The notes under the pieces: generated by a model
What the model saw: the letters and a program-made list of their open reading frames with translations, nothing else
What the model was told of the DNA's origin: nothing
Database searches by the model: none
Source: Verrucomicrobiales bacterium
GTDB taxonomy: Bacteria > Verrucomicrobiota > Verrucomicrobiia > Verrucomicrobiales > DEV007
DNA length: 64,000 nt
Direction of reading: 5' to 3'
NCBI GenBank assembly: GCA_002698785.1
Contig: PAAG01000051.1
Span: 186,001-250,000 of the forward strand
Position numbers and translations under genes: made by a program
Shown here: positions 45,260-54,595 of the stretch, one piece after another
Layout of the letters: each line of letters begins with the position of its first letter
Numbering within the stretch: the first letter of the stretch is position 1

Positions 45260-45703
45260 TCACTGAGTAACCTCTTCAGCCTTCTTGGCCGCGTCGTTAG
45301 CAGCTTTCTTCGTAGCGTCAGCAGCTTCCTTGGTCTTTTCCTTCATTTTTTCACCAGCTTTGGAGGCAGCTTCTTTGGTCGCCTCAGTGGCTTCCTTGGT
45401 CTTTGCCTTCACAGCTTCTTTAGTCTTTGCAGCAGCTTCCTTGGTTGCCTCAGCGGCTTCCTTGGTCTTCTCCTTCATTGCTTCGGTCGCTTCCTTGGTC
45501 TTTTCCTTGACCGCTTCAGTTGCCTTTTCGACTGCTTCTTCAGTCTTTTCTTCGGCTTCTTCAGCAGCTTCCTTGGCGTCTTCGACCATTTCCTCTGTGT
45601 CCTCTTTCATGCCTTCTACCGTCTTCTCGCATCCAACGAATGCGATAGCAGTGAGGGCGAAGAACAATGCAGCAAGCGTATTGATAGTTTTCGTCACTTT
45701 CAT
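45260..45703 (-). CDS. Lys/Glu/Ala-repeat lipoprotein, LEA-like
   Basis: The 147-residue product has a lipoprotein signal with lipobox F-V-G-C (Cys25). The rest is low-complexity and strongly amphipathic-helical, built from repeats such as KEKTKEATEAMKEKTKEAAE, close to 11-residue periodicity. Such sequences resemble late-embryogenesis-abundant and apolipoprotein-like helices, which are disordered in solution and fold on membranes or when dried. The signal suggests attachment to the inner or outer membrane; a stress-protective role is an inference. ATG 45703 is used because an earlier in-frame start would add 21 residues before the signal. Confidence 0.75.
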   Translation of the reverse strand: MKVTKTINTLAALFFALTAIAFVGCEKTVEGMKEDTEEMVEDAKEAAEEAEEKTEEAVEKATEAVKEKTKEATEAMKEKTKEAAEATKEAAAKTKEAVKAKTKEATEATKEAASKAGEKMKEKTKEAADATKKAANDAAKKAEEVTQ

Positions 45704-45873
45704 TTTTTGGTTCAGATAGGGTTTGCCGTTACTCGGCCTATTTGGATACACCCAATTCTTTCTCACTTCAACGCGAGTACTGAAGATATGTTGCCTTTTG
45801 CACGACCAAAGTTTCCATTACCGCTTCGCTTGAGCGTGTGCTAGCTTCGCGAAAAACGACACCCCAATCAGAA

Positions 45874-47301
45874 ATGAGTCAAAGTTTGTTCGAGAAAGTA
45901 TGGGAATCCCACTCTGTTAAAGAGCTGTCCAACGGGCAGACTCAGCTGTTGATCGGCACCCATCTCATCCACGAAGTCACCAGTCCCCAAGCCTTTGGGA
46001 TGCTTCGCGATCTCGACCTGACGGTGAAGTATCCGAATCGTACTTTTGCAACTGTGGACCACATTGTTCCCACTTTGAGCCAGCAGGAGCCTTTCGAAGA
46101 CAACCTTGCTCAGGAAATGATCACTGCTCTCCGGGATAACTGTAAGGAGTTCGGTATCAAGTTCTTCGATATTGGAAGCGGTGGTCAGGGTATCGTTCAC
46201 GTTGTCGGCCCTGAGCAGGGAATCACACAGCCCGGAACGACCATTGCCTGCGGTGATTCCCACACAGCAACACATGGAGCGTTTGGCGCGATCGCATTTG
46301 GTGTCGGAACGACTCAGATCCGTGACATCCTTGCCACACAGACCATGGCACTAAGTAAGCTGAAAGTCCGTCGCATCAACGTGGATGGAGAGCTTCAAGC
46401 CGGTGTCTACGCGAAAGACGTGATCCTTCACATCATCAAGTTGCTTGGTGCTAAGGGCGGTATTGGATACGCCTACGAGTACGGCGGCAGTGTTTTCGAC
46501 AATTTCACAATGGAAGAGCGGATGACCGTTTGCAACATGTCCATCGAGGGCGGAGCTCGTTGCGGATACGTCAATCCCGACGAGAAGACTTTCGAATACC
46601 TGAAAGACCGGCCATTTTCACCTAAGGGTGCAGAGTGGGACGCAGCTGTAGAGCGTTGGAAGGCACTGGCTTCTGATCCGGGCTGCGACTACGACGACGT
46701 GGTCAATATTCGCGCCGAGGACATCGCACCTTCCGTAACTTGGGGAATCTCTCCAGACCACGGTATTTTCGTCACTGAGAATATTCCTTCCCCAGAAGAT
46801 GCAGAAGATGATGTGTCGAAGAAGAGCATCGAAGAAGCTCTCGAATATATGAAACTTGAGGCGGGCGCTCCCATCGCCGGAACGCCTGTGGACGTTTGTT
46901 TCATCGGCAGTTGCACGAATGGAAGACTTTCCGATTTCCGTGAAGCAGCTCACTATCTGAAGGGCCGAAAAGTGGCGGAGGGCGTGAAAGCTATTGCCGT
47001 TCCAGGGTCTGAAATCGTTGCGCATCTGTGCAAACAGGAAGGACTCGACAAGATTTTTGAAGAAGCTGGCTTCGAATGGCGGGGCGCAGGTTGCTCCATG
47101 TGCCTGGCGATGAATCCGGACAAACTGATTGGCGACCAACTGTGCGCCAGCTCCAGTAACCGGAACTTCAAAGGTCGCCAGGGAAGCCCGATCGGACGAA
47201 CTGTCCTGATGTCCCCCGTAATGGTGGCTGCGGCTGCGATTACCGGAGTTATCAGCGATGCACGCGAGGTGTTCGAATTTGAAGACGTCGCAGCTGCCTG
47301 A
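45874..47301 (+). CDS. leuC: 3-isopropylmalate dehydratase large subunit
   Basis: The 475-residue product is an aconitase-family enzyme with three cluster-ligating cysteines (GSCTNGR near residue 346; GCSMCLAMN near 407) and [13 protein letters not shown] near 126. It isomerises 2-isopropylmalate to 3-isopropylmalate in leucine synthesis, and needs the small subunit LeuD, whose gene is not in the window. ATG 45874 ([10 protein letters not shown]) is the standard N-terminus; a GTG at 45838 is in frame but less likely. The SRP RNA gene lies directly downstream on the other strand. Confidence 0.96.
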   Translation: MSQSLFEKVWESHSVKELSNGQTQLLIGTHLIHEVTSPQAFGMLRDLDLTVKYPNRTFATVDHIVPTLSQQEPFEDNLAQEMITALRDNCKEFGIKFFDIGSGGQGIVHVVGPEQGITQPGTTIACGDSHTATHGAFGAIAFGVGTTQIRDILATQTMALSKLKVRRINVDGELQAGVYAKDVILHIIKLLGAKGGIGYAYEYGGSVFDNFTMEERMTVCNMSIEGGARCGYVNPDEKTFEYLKDRPFSPKGAEWDAAVERWKALASDPGCDYDDVVNIRAEDIAPSVTWGISPDHGIFVTENIPSPEDAEDDVSKKSIEEALEYMKLEAGAPIAGTPVDVCFIGSCTNGRLSDFREAAHYLKGRKVAEGVKAIAVPGSEIVAHLCKQEGLDKIFEEAGFEWRGAGCSMCLAMNPDKLIGDQLCASSSNRNFKGRQGSPIGRTVLMSPVMVAAAAITGVISDAREVFEFEDVAAA

Positions 47302-47314
47302 TTGCGAAAGTGCC

Positions 47315-47398
47315 AGAGAACTGCGGCAATGGTGGACAAGCTACCGTTGCTGCCTTCCGGCCCTGGCGGGGTTTACCTGCCATCATTCCGCAGTCTCT
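47315..47398 (-). ncRNA. ffs: Signal recognition particle RNA, small bacterial (4.5S-like) type
   Basis: Read on the minus strand, the spacer between leuC and trpB contains GGTAAACCCCGCCAGG followed by GCCGGAAGGCAGCAACGG, the conserved SRP domain IV with its GGAA tetraloop region and the asymmetric loop motifs. Flanking sequences pair into a long hairpin (AGACTGCGG near 47397-47389 with CCGCAGTTCT near 47325-47316), giving a transcript of about 84 bases. Ends are approximate. It binds Ffh to target membrane and secreted proteins. A TATATT hexamer about 10 bases upstream of the 5' end may be its -10 box. Confidence 0.9.
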
Positions 47399-47478
47399 GA
47401 CGCGGCGAATATACACGGCATTGTAAAAATGCGAGCCTTGAAAACTCAAACGGCTCGCGCATCGTAATATTTCACCCT

Positions 47479-48690
47479 ATGAGCACCATTTCTCCGAGCC
47501 AGACCGTCCCCGATGAAAGCGGCCATTTTGGTACGTATGGAGGGAGTTTCGTCCCGGAAACACTGGTAGCGGCTCTCAAGGAACTCACAGAGGAGTATAC
47601 CAAGGCAAAGGCCGATGAGTCGTTTCAGGCAGAACTTTCGCGGCTTCTCTCCGAATTCTGCGGTCGGGAAACTCCCCTTTACTTCGCGGAGCGATGGACG
47701 GAAAAACTCGGAGGGGCAAAGATTTACCTGAAGAGGGAAGATCTTCTCCATACTGGTGCACACAAGATCAACAATGCTCTTGGCCAGATCCTACTGGCAC
47801 GCCGACTGGGGAAAAAGCGGATCATCGCCGAGACCGGGGCCGGCCAGCATGGCGTAGCCACAGCAACGGTTGCCGCTCGTTTCGGCATGGAATGCATCGT
47901 CTACATGGGTGCCGTCGACATGGAGCGCCAACACCTGAATGTCGTGCGTATGCGACTTCTCGGTGCAGAAGTGCGGGGCGTCGAAGCAGGACAAAAGACC
48001 CTTAAAGAAGCGGTAAACGAAGCCCTCCGTGACTGGGTCACCAATGTCCGGACCACTCACTACATCCTGGGAAGTGCTCTGGGCCCGCACCCCTACCCTA
48101 TGATGGTGAGAGATTTTCACCGGGTTATAGGCCTCGAAGCACGCCGCCAGATCATGGAACGTGAGGAACGCCTTCCCGATCTCCTTGTGGCCTGCGTCGG
48201 GGGCGGAAGCAACGCCATTGGACTATTTCACCCCTTTCTTCAAGACGAGGATGTTAAGATGATGGGCGTCGAAGCAGGCGGCCACGGAATTCGCCACGGA
48301 GAACATGCTGCCCGCTTTCAGGGCGGAAAGCTCGGTGTGCTGCAGGGAACGAAAACCTGGCTCCTTGCAAACGACGATGGCCAAATCGAACTGACCCATT
48401 CTGTATCTGCCGGACTCGACTACGCAGCCGTGGGACCAGAACACGCCTACCTGCAGAACGAAGGCCGGGTTGATTACACCTATGCCACCGACGAAGAAGC
48501 TCTCGATGCATTTCAAGAGCTAGCGAAGATCGAGGGGATCATTCCTGCCCTCGAATCATCCCATGCCATGGCATACGTGAAGAAGATCGCCCCGACTATG
48601 GGCAAAGATCAGATCATCATCGCCAACCTTTCAGGCCGTGGTGACAAAGACGTCGAGCAGGCATCTAAATACCTGCTCGGGGAAGACTGA
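47479..48690 (+). CDS. trpB: Tryptophan synthase beta chain
   Basis: The 403-residue product has the PLP-binding Lys in [15 protein letters not shown] near residue 95, [14 protein letters not shown] near 121 and the phosphate-binding [13 protein letters not shown] near 240. It joins indole and serine to give tryptophan. The length and the sequence match the TrpB1 type that partners TrpA, but trpA is not adjacent. Both trpB and leuC stand apart from their usual partner genes here. Confidence 0.97.
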   Translation: MSTISPSQTVPDESGHFGTYGGSFVPETLVAALKELTEEYTKAKADESFQAELSRLLSEFCGRETPLYFAERWTEKLGGAKIYLKREDLLHTGAHKINNALGQILLARRLGKKRIIAETGAGQHGVATATVAARFGMECIVYMGAVDMERQHLNVVRMRLLGAEVRGVEAGQKTLKEAVNEALRDWVTNVRTTHYILGSALGPHPYPMMVRDFHRVIGLEARRQIMEREERLPDLLVACVGGGSNAIGLFHPFLQDEDVKMMGVEAGGHGIRHGEHAARFQGGKLGVLQGTKTWLLANDDGQIELTHSVSAGLDYAAVGPEHAYLQNEGRVDYTYATDEEALDAFQELAKIEGIIPALESSHAMAYVKKIAPTMGKDQIIIANLSGRGDKDVEQASKYLLGED

Positions 48691-48692
48691 TA

Positions 48693-49631
48693 CTATTCAG
48701 GCACCTCTCCGGAGATCACACCACCAGTCGCGTTCGGCGTTTTGGTGGCCGGCTGCTCGACATTCGGATCGTCAGGGGTCTGTGTCGAAGTGAGAATGAG
48801 ACGCTCGCTACCTGCTATGCGGTCTACCAGTTTCTCCACGAGAGATCTGAGTTCGATCACTTCTGCCTCAGAGAGCACTTCCTGCTCTGGAATGTCCACC
48901 TTCTTCTGAATCACTTTCAGCCGCTCGACGATGGTCGCCACCGTCTTGTCCTCTTTCACCGGAGGAGCAAGGGTCTCCATGTTCAGGACAAAGTATTCGA
49001 CGATATCAGGTCGAGCCAAAACTGAGGCTTTTGCGGGATCGTAGGGGTTCAGGGACGAGGCACAGCCAATCTCGAATGCGCGAAGCCAACCCGCGAGGCT
49101 GATCAAATTCGCCGCATCGACATCGCGAATCATTACCATCTCCTTTTCGACCTCTTTCTGGGTCTTCGCGAGCTCGTTTTTTAATTCCTCCCAGTCGGCG
49201 AGTGCCCCTTTCTCGAGCATGCTCTTCATGTGACTGGAAATGCGTGTGCTTGTTCCCAGTCCCTTTGCGTTTTTCAGCAGTGCACGTCCCACGGGCTCAA
49301 GATCGAAGAATTGTTCCGCCTCTACAGCAAAGAAACCGTCCGCCAACAGGAGGCCGACAGTCAGCGCCAGTTTGGGACGGCTTCTCGGAGTCTTTTCTGG
49401 AACAGGACGTTTCAATTCATCATACGGCAACGGGCGCAGCGCATGCAGATCCTGAAAAATCTTTCGAATTGAGGGAGTTGTGAACTGATTTACTCCGAAC
49501 TCTTCGCGAAAATGCTCGTCCTCGAGGAGGTCGTCAGGAATGTCCCTCTGCTGAGCAACAAGACCGCTTATGGGAGATAATCCCAGAAGTGCAATAAGAA
49601 CCGTGAAAAGAAATGAGCGAGAATTCGACAT
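48693..49631 (-). CDS. Secreted protein of unknown function
   Basis: The 312-residue product starts at ATG 49631 with a Sec signal (MSNSRSFLFTVLIALLGLSP) probably cut after ...GLVAQ. The mature part is mostly helical, with a predicted coiled-coil stretch near residues 148-170 (ELKNELAKTQKEVEKEM) and a low-complexity Thr/Pro tail. No motif or family is recognised. A longer in-frame reading would add 43 residues ahead of the signal and is rejected. It is convergent with trpB, 2 bases apart. Confidence 0.65.
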   Translation of the reverse strand: MSNSRSFLFTVLIALLGLSPISGLVAQQRDIPDDLLEDEHFREEFGVNQFTTPSIRKIFQDLHALRPLPYDELKRPVPEKTPRSRPKLALTVGLLLADGFFAVEAEQFFDLEPVGRALLKNAKGLGTSTRISSHMKSMLEKGALADWEELKNELAKTQKEVEKEMVMIRDVDAANLISLAGWLRAFEIGCASSLNPYDPAKASVLARPDIVEYFVLNMETLAPPVKEDKTVATIVERLKVIQKKVDIPEQEVLSEAEVIELRSLVEKLVDRIAGSERLILTSTQTPDDPNVEQPATKTPNATGGVISGEVPE

Positions 49632-49887
49632 GAATGGAGTGTCTGGTGGACTCTCTTTGAAACGTTTGAAATCTAGATCCAGCCAAAAAGAATGCGAGAA
49701 AATTTGTATTTTGTTTAGATTAGTTGATATTACATGTGAGAACACTCTCAATTCGGCCACTCACTCTATCGAATTGACAACCTCGGATTGCCTACGTCGG
49801 GATCTTTTGTCCCCCTCTGATCGTAATTTCCTTCAGAGGGATCTAAGAGAAACCCAGTAAACCCGTTATAGATCTGCAAATCCGAAG
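49632..49887. other. 256-base intergenic region between divergent genes
   Basis: This AT-rich spacer must hold the promoters of the secreted protein gene (minus) and the L,D-transpeptidase gene (plus). A TTGACA at 49774-49779 has no good -10 at 17 bases. A hairpin CCCTCTGA-N12-TCAGAGGG lies at 49813-49840, 48 bases before the transpeptidase start, and could form in its leader. No further open frame of interest is seen. Confidence 0.35.
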
Positions 49888-50679
49888 ATGAATGTGATTT
49901 TGGTGAGGAAATTCCTCAAAATTGTCGCTCCCTCCTTAGTCGTAGCGTTTTCAGCTGTAAGTTGTTCGGTTCCCACCAGTGCGAGCCGCGACTCCCTGCA
50001 TGTGATGGAAGTTTCTGTCCCTCAGCAGAAAATGGCGCTGTATCGGCAAGGCAGCATGGTAAAAACATACCCTATCTCGACTTCCAAGTTTGGTCTTGGT
50101 GATGAGAAAGGCAGTTACCGAACACCACTTGGGAAGATGGAAGTCGCCGAGAAGATTGGTGACGGAAAACCTGCCGGTGCTGTTTTCAAAAGCCGCCAGT
50201 GGACAGGAGAGGTTGTGAAGCCGAATGCACCAGGTCGCGATCCAATCGTTTCTCGAATTCTCTGGCTCAACGGACTTGAACAGAAAAACCAGAATGCCTA
50301 CTCGCGCTGTATCTACATTCATGGAACTGCTGCAGAGAAAGACATTGGCAAAGCAGCCAGCTATGGTTGCATTCGCATGAAGTCGAAAGACGTCATTGAT
50401 CTCTACGACAAAGTTGGCTCAGGAGCAGAGGTCGTCGTCATGAAAAAGAGCCTCTGGAGAGATTTCGAACGGGCAGAGCAACAAGCACAACCGATACAGG
50501 CGATTCCCCTAGCAGATGCATCGATTCCGATCGCTTTCCACGCAGTTGAGCCCACCGCCACCAAGCCCGTCTGGAATCAGCTGGATCCTGGTCAGACAGG
50601 ATATGATGTTCTCGAAGATGCTGGTTACAATCGCGACTATCTCCTCATGGAAGATCCCGTGCAGTTAGGCCTTGACTGA
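49888..50679 (+). CDS. L,D-transpeptidase (YkuD domain) lipoprotein
   Basis: The 263-residue product has a lipoprotein-like signal ending at Cys26 (AFSAVSC), followed by a YkuD catalytic domain. The conserved His in IYIHGT lies near residue 150 and the nucleophile in SYGCIRM near 168, a spacing normal for the family. Such enzymes form 3-3 peptidoglycan cross-links or attach proteins to peptidoglycan. The C-terminal 70 residues are outside the domain and Pro-rich in part. It precedes rpsT by 58 bases; a small hairpin (50686-50708) lies between. Confidence 0.88.
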   Translation: MNVILVRKFLKIVAPSLVVAFSAVSCSVPTSASRDSLHVMEVSVPQQKMALYRQGSMVKTYPISTSKFGLGDEKGSYRTPLGKMEVAEKIGDGKPAGAVFKSRQWTGEVVKPNAPGRDPIVSRILWLNGLEQKNQNAYSRCIYIHGTAAEKDIGKAASYGCIRMKSKDVIDLYDKVGSGAEVVVMKKSLWRDFERAEQQAQPIQAIPLADASIPIAFHAVEPTATKPVWNQLDPGQTGYDVLEDAGYNRDYLLMEDPVQLGLD

Positions 50680-50737
50680 TTCTTCAGGGCGTGTATGTTC
50701 CGCGCCCTCATTGTAAATCCCGAAATACCGGAAACAC

Positions 50738-51004
50738 ATGGCTAATTCCAGATCTGCTCTCAAGCGCGTTCGCAAGACTAAGACCGAGACCGCACGTAAC
50801 CGTGCTGCTAAGACTCGGATCAAGGTCGCTCGTAAGTCCGCACTTTCTGCCGTTGAGTCCGGCGACGCGAAGGCTGCCCAGTCTGCCTACAATGTTTTCG
50901 CTTCCGAAGCCGACAAGGCCGCCAAGAAGGGTGTAGTCCACAAAAAGACAGCAAGTCGCCTCAAAAGCCGTCTTGCAGCGAAGATCGCCGCGATTTCCGC
51001 ATAA
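50738..51004 (+). CDS. rpsT: 30S ribosomal protein S20
   Basis: The 88-residue, very basic, helical protein has the S20 N-terminus (MANSRSALKRVRKTKTETAR) and the conserved V-H-K-K-T-A-S-R-L-K-S-R-L near the C-terminus. It binds 16S rRNA in the small subunit. S20 often represses its own translation, and the short leader with a hairpin (50686-50708) could serve that, but this is inference. A strong terminator follows. Confidence 0.97.
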   Translation: MANSRSALKRVRKTKTETARNRAAKTRIKVARKSALSAVESGDAKAAQSAYNVFASEADKAAKKGVVHKKTASRLKSRLAAKIAAISA

Positions 51005-51034
51005 GACGAAACTTCTTCCAGTGTTTGATTTTGG

Positions 51035-51058
51035 AAACCCTGCCGAAAGGCGGGGTTT
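51035..51058 (+). terminator. Rho-independent terminator after rpsT
   Basis: A 10-bp stem AAACCCTGCC / GGCGGGGTTT (one G-T wobble) with GAAA loop, followed by further Ts to 51061. It lies 31 bases after the rpsT stop and immediately before the convergent sulfatase gene end. Confidence 0.88.
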
Positions 51059-51059
51059 T

Positions 51060-52520
51060 TTAGTGCCCTGAAGGATCGAATGCCGGGTTCGGCTTGGGCA
51101 TTTTGGCACCGATTTCTTTCTGCCACTTTGCCAGCTTGGCCCGCAACTCCGCTACCTTCTCAGAATTCGCCGCAGAGAGATCATTCCTTTCACCGATATC
51201 ATCGGCCAGATTGTAGAGTTCCACTTCGTCCCACTCCCAGAACTCGATCAGTTTCCAGTCACCATCGCGGATAGCCGCCCCTGGTTTCCAGGCAGAACCG
51301 TGATAGTGAGGGTAGTGCCAGTAGAGAGTTCTATTCTCTTCCCAGTTCCCGCCTTTGAGGACTGGAACAAGGGATGTCCCATCCAGAGCCACCTCAGGAT
51401 CAGGATCGATTCCGGCAAGCTCAAGCATAGTCGGATAGAAGTCGGTGCTGAAAACCAGTTCATCCGAGACGCTTCCGGGCTCCGTCATTCCAGGAACCCT
51501 CACCATAGTCGCTTCACGAATTCCACCCTCGTAGAGCCAACCCTTCCCCGCACGTAGCGGGAGGTTGCAGGTGGAACCGAGTCCCTTGGATCGAGTAGAA
51601 AGACCTCCGTTATCGGAGAAAAAGATGACCACTGTATTCTCGTCGAGTTTCGCCTCTTTCAATGCGGCGAGCACAGCTCCGACGCTGTCGTCGACAGCTG
51701 CCACCATTGAAGCAAACTTGGGGTCATCCTGCCGCATCCGGGTGACGCCGTCGTGTTCCTTCATTGGTTCCGGCGCCTCATCGGGAAACATTTTCTCTGC
51801 TTTCTCGACAAAATGATCGATCCGCTTTTCGTAGGCCTGGATCGGCGTGTGGACGTTGTAGTAACTCAGGTAGAGAAGGAAAGGATCCTCCTCATCTTTC
51901 CGATTCTGGATAAATGAAATCGATTCCTCCGTTAATCGCTCAGTCAGGTACTCTCCATCCTTCTTGGCCTCTAAACGGGGGTTCTTCCATGGTGCGTAGT
52001 ACCCGCCAGGCGGCGACCCGCGATCATGACCGCCAATATTGATATCGAATCCCTGGTCCTCGGGATAGAAACCTTCGTCTCCCAGGTGCCATTTCCCGGC
52101 AAAAAAGGTCGCGTAGCCGGATTCTTTGAGCTTCTCCGCGATGGTCACTTCCTCCAGCGCGAGATTATCGCGATCATCTAGATGGAGGAAACGAACATTC
52201 TTCTTCGGCTCCACTTTCATTCCGGGAATCCAGTCCGTCACGTTCACTCGAACCGGATGCCTTCCCGTGACAATACTCGCTCGGGTTGGAGAACAGATCG
52301 ATGCCGCTGCATAGCCGCTAGTAAAACGCATCGCGGTGGAGGCGAAAGCGTCGATATTGGGAGACTCGTGGTATTCGCTTCCGTAGCAACTCAGGTCTTT
52401 CCAGCCGAGATCATCGACGAGGAAGAAAACGAAGTTGGGACGAGGAGCGTCCTTTGCGTTCGCGAGCAGTCCCCCAAGGACAACCACACACCCGACGAAA
52501 ATCGCTAAGGGAGCCTTCAC
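51060..52520 (-). CDS. Exported type I sulfatase
   Basis: The 486-residue product has the sulfatase signature C-S-P-T-R with Cys76, which must be converted to formylglycine. It also has FFLVDDLGW near residue 31 for the metal aspartates, and HWHLGDE-like and FFSDNGG (near 272) metal sites. The start is GTG 52520, giving the signal [20 protein letters not shown]; it overlaps the preceding stop (GTGA). It hydrolyses sulfate esters, probably of polysaccharides, in the periplasm or outside. No formylglycine-generating or anSME gene is in the window. The gene upstream, tightly coupled, encodes a small secreted Cys-containing protein. Confidence 0.93.
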   Translation of the reverse strand: MKAPLAIFVGCVVVLGGLLANAKDAPRPNFVFFLVDDLGWKDLSCYGSEYHESPNIDAFASTAMRFTSGYAAASICSPTRASIVTGRHPVRVNVTDWIPGMKVEPKKNVRFLHLDDRDNLALEEVTIAEKLKESGYATFFAGKWHLGDEGFYPEDQGFDINIGGHDRGSPPGGYYAPWKNPRLEAKKDGEYLTERLTEESISFIQNRKDEEDPFLLYLSYYNVHTPIQAYEKRIDHFVEKAEKMFPDEAPEPMKEHDGVTRMRQDDPKFASMVAAVDDSVGAVLAALKEAKLDENTVVIFFSDNGGLSTRSKGLGSTCNLPLRAGKGWLYEGGIREATMVRVPGMTEPGSVSDELVFSTDFYPTMLELAGIDPDPEVALDGTSLVPVLKGGNWEENRTLYWHYPHYHGSAWKPGAAIRDGDWKLIEFWEWDEVELYNLADDIGERNDLSAANSEKVAELRAKLAKWQKEIGAKMPKPNPAFDPSGH

Positions 52521-52825
52521 TTGACCGGCCCCAGATCGGTGTAACTGCCTGCCACGACACACTTCCAGGTTCTCGTCGATCCGTCGGAGTAGCGGTCACG
52601 ATAGGTCACCACCTTTACCTTATAGGGAACTTTATTGCCGCATGGAAGACAGTGATAACGAGTCTCCCATTCGGATTTCACCCGGCGCTGCCACACTTTT
52701 ACCACTCCTTTGGGCGGCTCATATTTCACGACACACTCACACTTGGTGAACCAGCGAGCTTCAGCAGGTGAAGCAAAAACAAAGAGAGCAGAAACTGCAA
52801 AGGCAAGTGTGAGAAGGATCTTCAT
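52517..52825 (-). CDS. Small secreted cysteine-containing protein, unknown function
   Basis: The 102-residue product has a Sec signal (cleavage after about residue 23, ASPAEA). Its mature part holds five cysteines (CEC near residue 29, CLPC near 59, and one near 88) in a strand-rich, basic sequence. The CxC and CxxC pairs could bind zinc or form disulfides. Its stop overlaps the GTG start of the sulfatase, so the two are made together. I recognise no family. Confidence 0.68.
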   Translation of the reverse strand: MKILLTLAFAVSALFVFASPAEARWFTKCECVVKYEPPKGVVKVWQRRVKSEWETRYHCLPCGNKVPYKVKVVTYRDRYSDGSTRTWKCVVAGSYTDLGPVK

Positions 52826-52914
52826 CTTGGTGTCGAAAAGCGATTCGTATTGCTAAGGAAATAGGACAAACGCGATTCGGAATCAATCATTTATCCGATG
52901 AATCACGAACCGGA

Positions 52915-53454
52915 TTACAGGACCTGCAACAACTCGACCTCGAAGATCAATGTCTGGTTTGGCCCAATCTTCGGAGGCATGCCGGCGGCCCCATAGGCAA
53001 GATTCGGCGGGATCACAAAGCGATAGACGGCACCTTCCCTCATCAAGGGAATCCCCTCACGCCATCCGGCGATCACTTGGTTCAATCCAAATGTGGCCGG
53101 GGTGCCTCTTTGCTTGCTACTGTCAAAGACTGTTCCGTTTGGCAGGGTTCCGTGGTAATGGACTTTCACTCGGTTGTATGAGGTGGGTCGAGCCCCAGTT
53201 CCCTCGCGAACCACCTGATACTGAAGACCTGAGTAAGTCTTCTGGTAGCCACCAGTCTGCGGCGCTGTTGGCGCACCTCCAGCGGCAGATGGATATTGAG
53301 TTGGTGTTTGCTCGGCAGAGCCACCGCTGATCTCATCCGGATTCGAAGGCTGAACGGTCGGCGATTCGAAATCCGGCTCGTTCGTTTTGCATCCGAACTG
53401 CAGAAATCCGACAACACCGGCCAACATCAAAAGATATGAGAATCTGTCTCTCAT
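52915..53454 (-). CDS. FKBP-type peptidyl-prolyl isomerase, lipoprotein
   Basis: The 179-residue product has a lipoprotein signal with Cys22 (L-Q-F-G-C), a Pro/Gln/Ser-rich linker and a C-terminal FKBP domain (about residues 75-179). This includes VKVHYHGTLPNGTVFDSS near 99, VIAGWREGIPLM near 128, YRFVIPPNLAYG near 146 and a final FEVELL strand. It should speed proline isomerisation in proteins folding at the cell envelope. Confidence 0.93.
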   Translation of the reverse strand: MRDRFSYLLMLAGVVGFLQFGCKTNEPDFESPTVQPSNPDEISGGSAEQTPTQYPSAAGGAPTAPQTGGYQKTYSGLQYQVVREGTGARPTSYNRVKVHYHGTLPNGTVFDSSKQRGTPATFGLNQVIAGWREGIPLMREGAVYRFVIPPNLAYGAAGMPPKIGPNQTLIFEVELLQVL

Positions 53455-53512
53455 GAGGCTCGCAACTTGGCAGAGGTATCACGCAAACGAAAGCAGAATT
53501 TCCCGGCGTAAA

Positions 53513-54061
53513 TCATTGTGCCGCTTTTGGATGAAGATCGGAATTCAGGAGGTGCCCTTCGCTTCGGTCCCCCGGATCGACCTCGATCACAGATTCGCCT
53601 TTGTCGTTAACCATCGGACGCCCCTCGTTGGCCCAGGCAAAAATGGATCCTGCCAGATTTCTTATTCCAGGTATTCCGGCCTCCCCTAACTCTTTCGCCA
53701 AAGCGGCAGAGCGCAGACCCGTGGATCCGTAGAGGACCACGATCTCGAAATCTGTCTCGGAAATCACGGCTCGGATTTGGTCGACCTCAGAGAGATTATT
53801 TGCACCCGGCAGATGGCTGACGGCAAATTCGTGCTTCTCTCGAACATCCACGATCAAAAGGGGTACTTCTTTCTGAATCAGCACTTCCAGAGTCGCCGGG
53901 CTGATGTGCTCCACCCCGGGAAACTGCTCACGAATTGATTCCACTCGACTCTCCATAGTGTGGATCTCTTCGATCTTTTCGTATCCTTTCGTTCCCAGCA
54001 ACAAAGCAACAAAGGCCACCACAAACAGCACGGCGACAACAATGATGGCTCCGGGGCGCAT
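53513..54061 (-). CDS. Membrane-anchored rhodanese-like protein lacking the catalytic cysteine
   Basis: The 182-residue product has an N-terminal membrane segment (about residues 5-23) and a rhodanese domain (about 50-160; LLIVDVREKHEFAVSHLPGA near 68). The active-site loop reads V-L-Y-G-S-T-G-L-R-S near 108, with Gly where the sulfur-carrying Cys should be. It is therefore probably a binding or signalling domain instead of a sulfurtransferase. It lies 9 bases downstream of lspA, in the ileS-lspA unit. Confidence 0.85.
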   Translation of the reverse strand: MRPGAIIVVAVLFVVAFVALLLGTKGYEKIEEIHTMESRVESIREQFPGVEHISPATLEVLIQKEVPLLIVDVREKHEFAVSHLPGANNLSEVDQIRAVISETDFEIVVLYGSTGLRSAALAKELGEAGIPGIRNLAGSIFAWANEGRPMVNDKGESVIEVDPGDRSEGHLLNSDLHPKAAQ

Positions 54062-54070
54062 GGTATCAAC

Positions 54071-54595
54071 TTAGGACTTTGCTGGCGCAGGCTCTTCCTT
54101 CGGCTTGCGAAAAGCAGAGAGAATGAGAAGTGCCGCCGCAATACAAATACAGGAATCGGCGACGTTAAATGATGGGAAATGACCGCCTGAGGAGGGAAAC
54201 AGCTTCCCATAGAGCGGCGGCTGAAAATCGAGAAAGTCGACGACATAGCCACGGCCAGGCAGGATGCGATCCGTGAAATTCCCGAGAATGCCCGCAACCA
54301 GGAGTGCACTGGAGAATTTGGTCAATTTGTCAGGGAATGCTCCCTTTTTCCACAGAATGCCGATACCGGTAAGAGCTGCGATACCGATGACTCCGAAGAT
54401 ATAATTGGAATAGGGATTCCCATTCAAAAGGCCCCAAGCCATTCCCGTATTGTGAACCCGAACCAAATTGAAGAAGCCGGGAATGACCTCGATGTAATCG
54501 GGAGAAGGATACTCAGGAAAACGCTTCAGCACCCAGAGCTTCGTCGCCTGGTCGAGGATAAAGAGCGGAAGGCTGAGTAGCAGGAAATACTTCAT
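54071..54595 (-). CDS. lspA: Lipoprotein signal peptidase (signal peptidase II)
   Basis: The 174-residue membrane protein has four hydrophobic segments. The two catalytic aspartates are in GNFTDR near residue 107 and FNVADSCI near 146, with LDQATK near residue 14 and VHNTGMAWG near 47. It cuts the signal from diacylglyceryl-modified prolipoproteins. It overlaps the end of ileS by 4 bases (ATGA), an arrangement also common in other bacteria. lgt is nearby on the same strand. Confidence 0.95.
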   Translation of the reverse strand: MKYFLLLSLPLFILDQATKLWVLKRFPEYPSPDYIEVIPGFFNLVRVHNTGMAWGLLNGNPYSNYIFGVIGIAALTGIGILWKKGAFPDKLTKFSSALLVAGILGNFTDRILPGRGYVVDFLDFQPPLYGKLFPSSGGHFPSFNVADSCICIAAALLILSAFRKPKEEPAPAKS

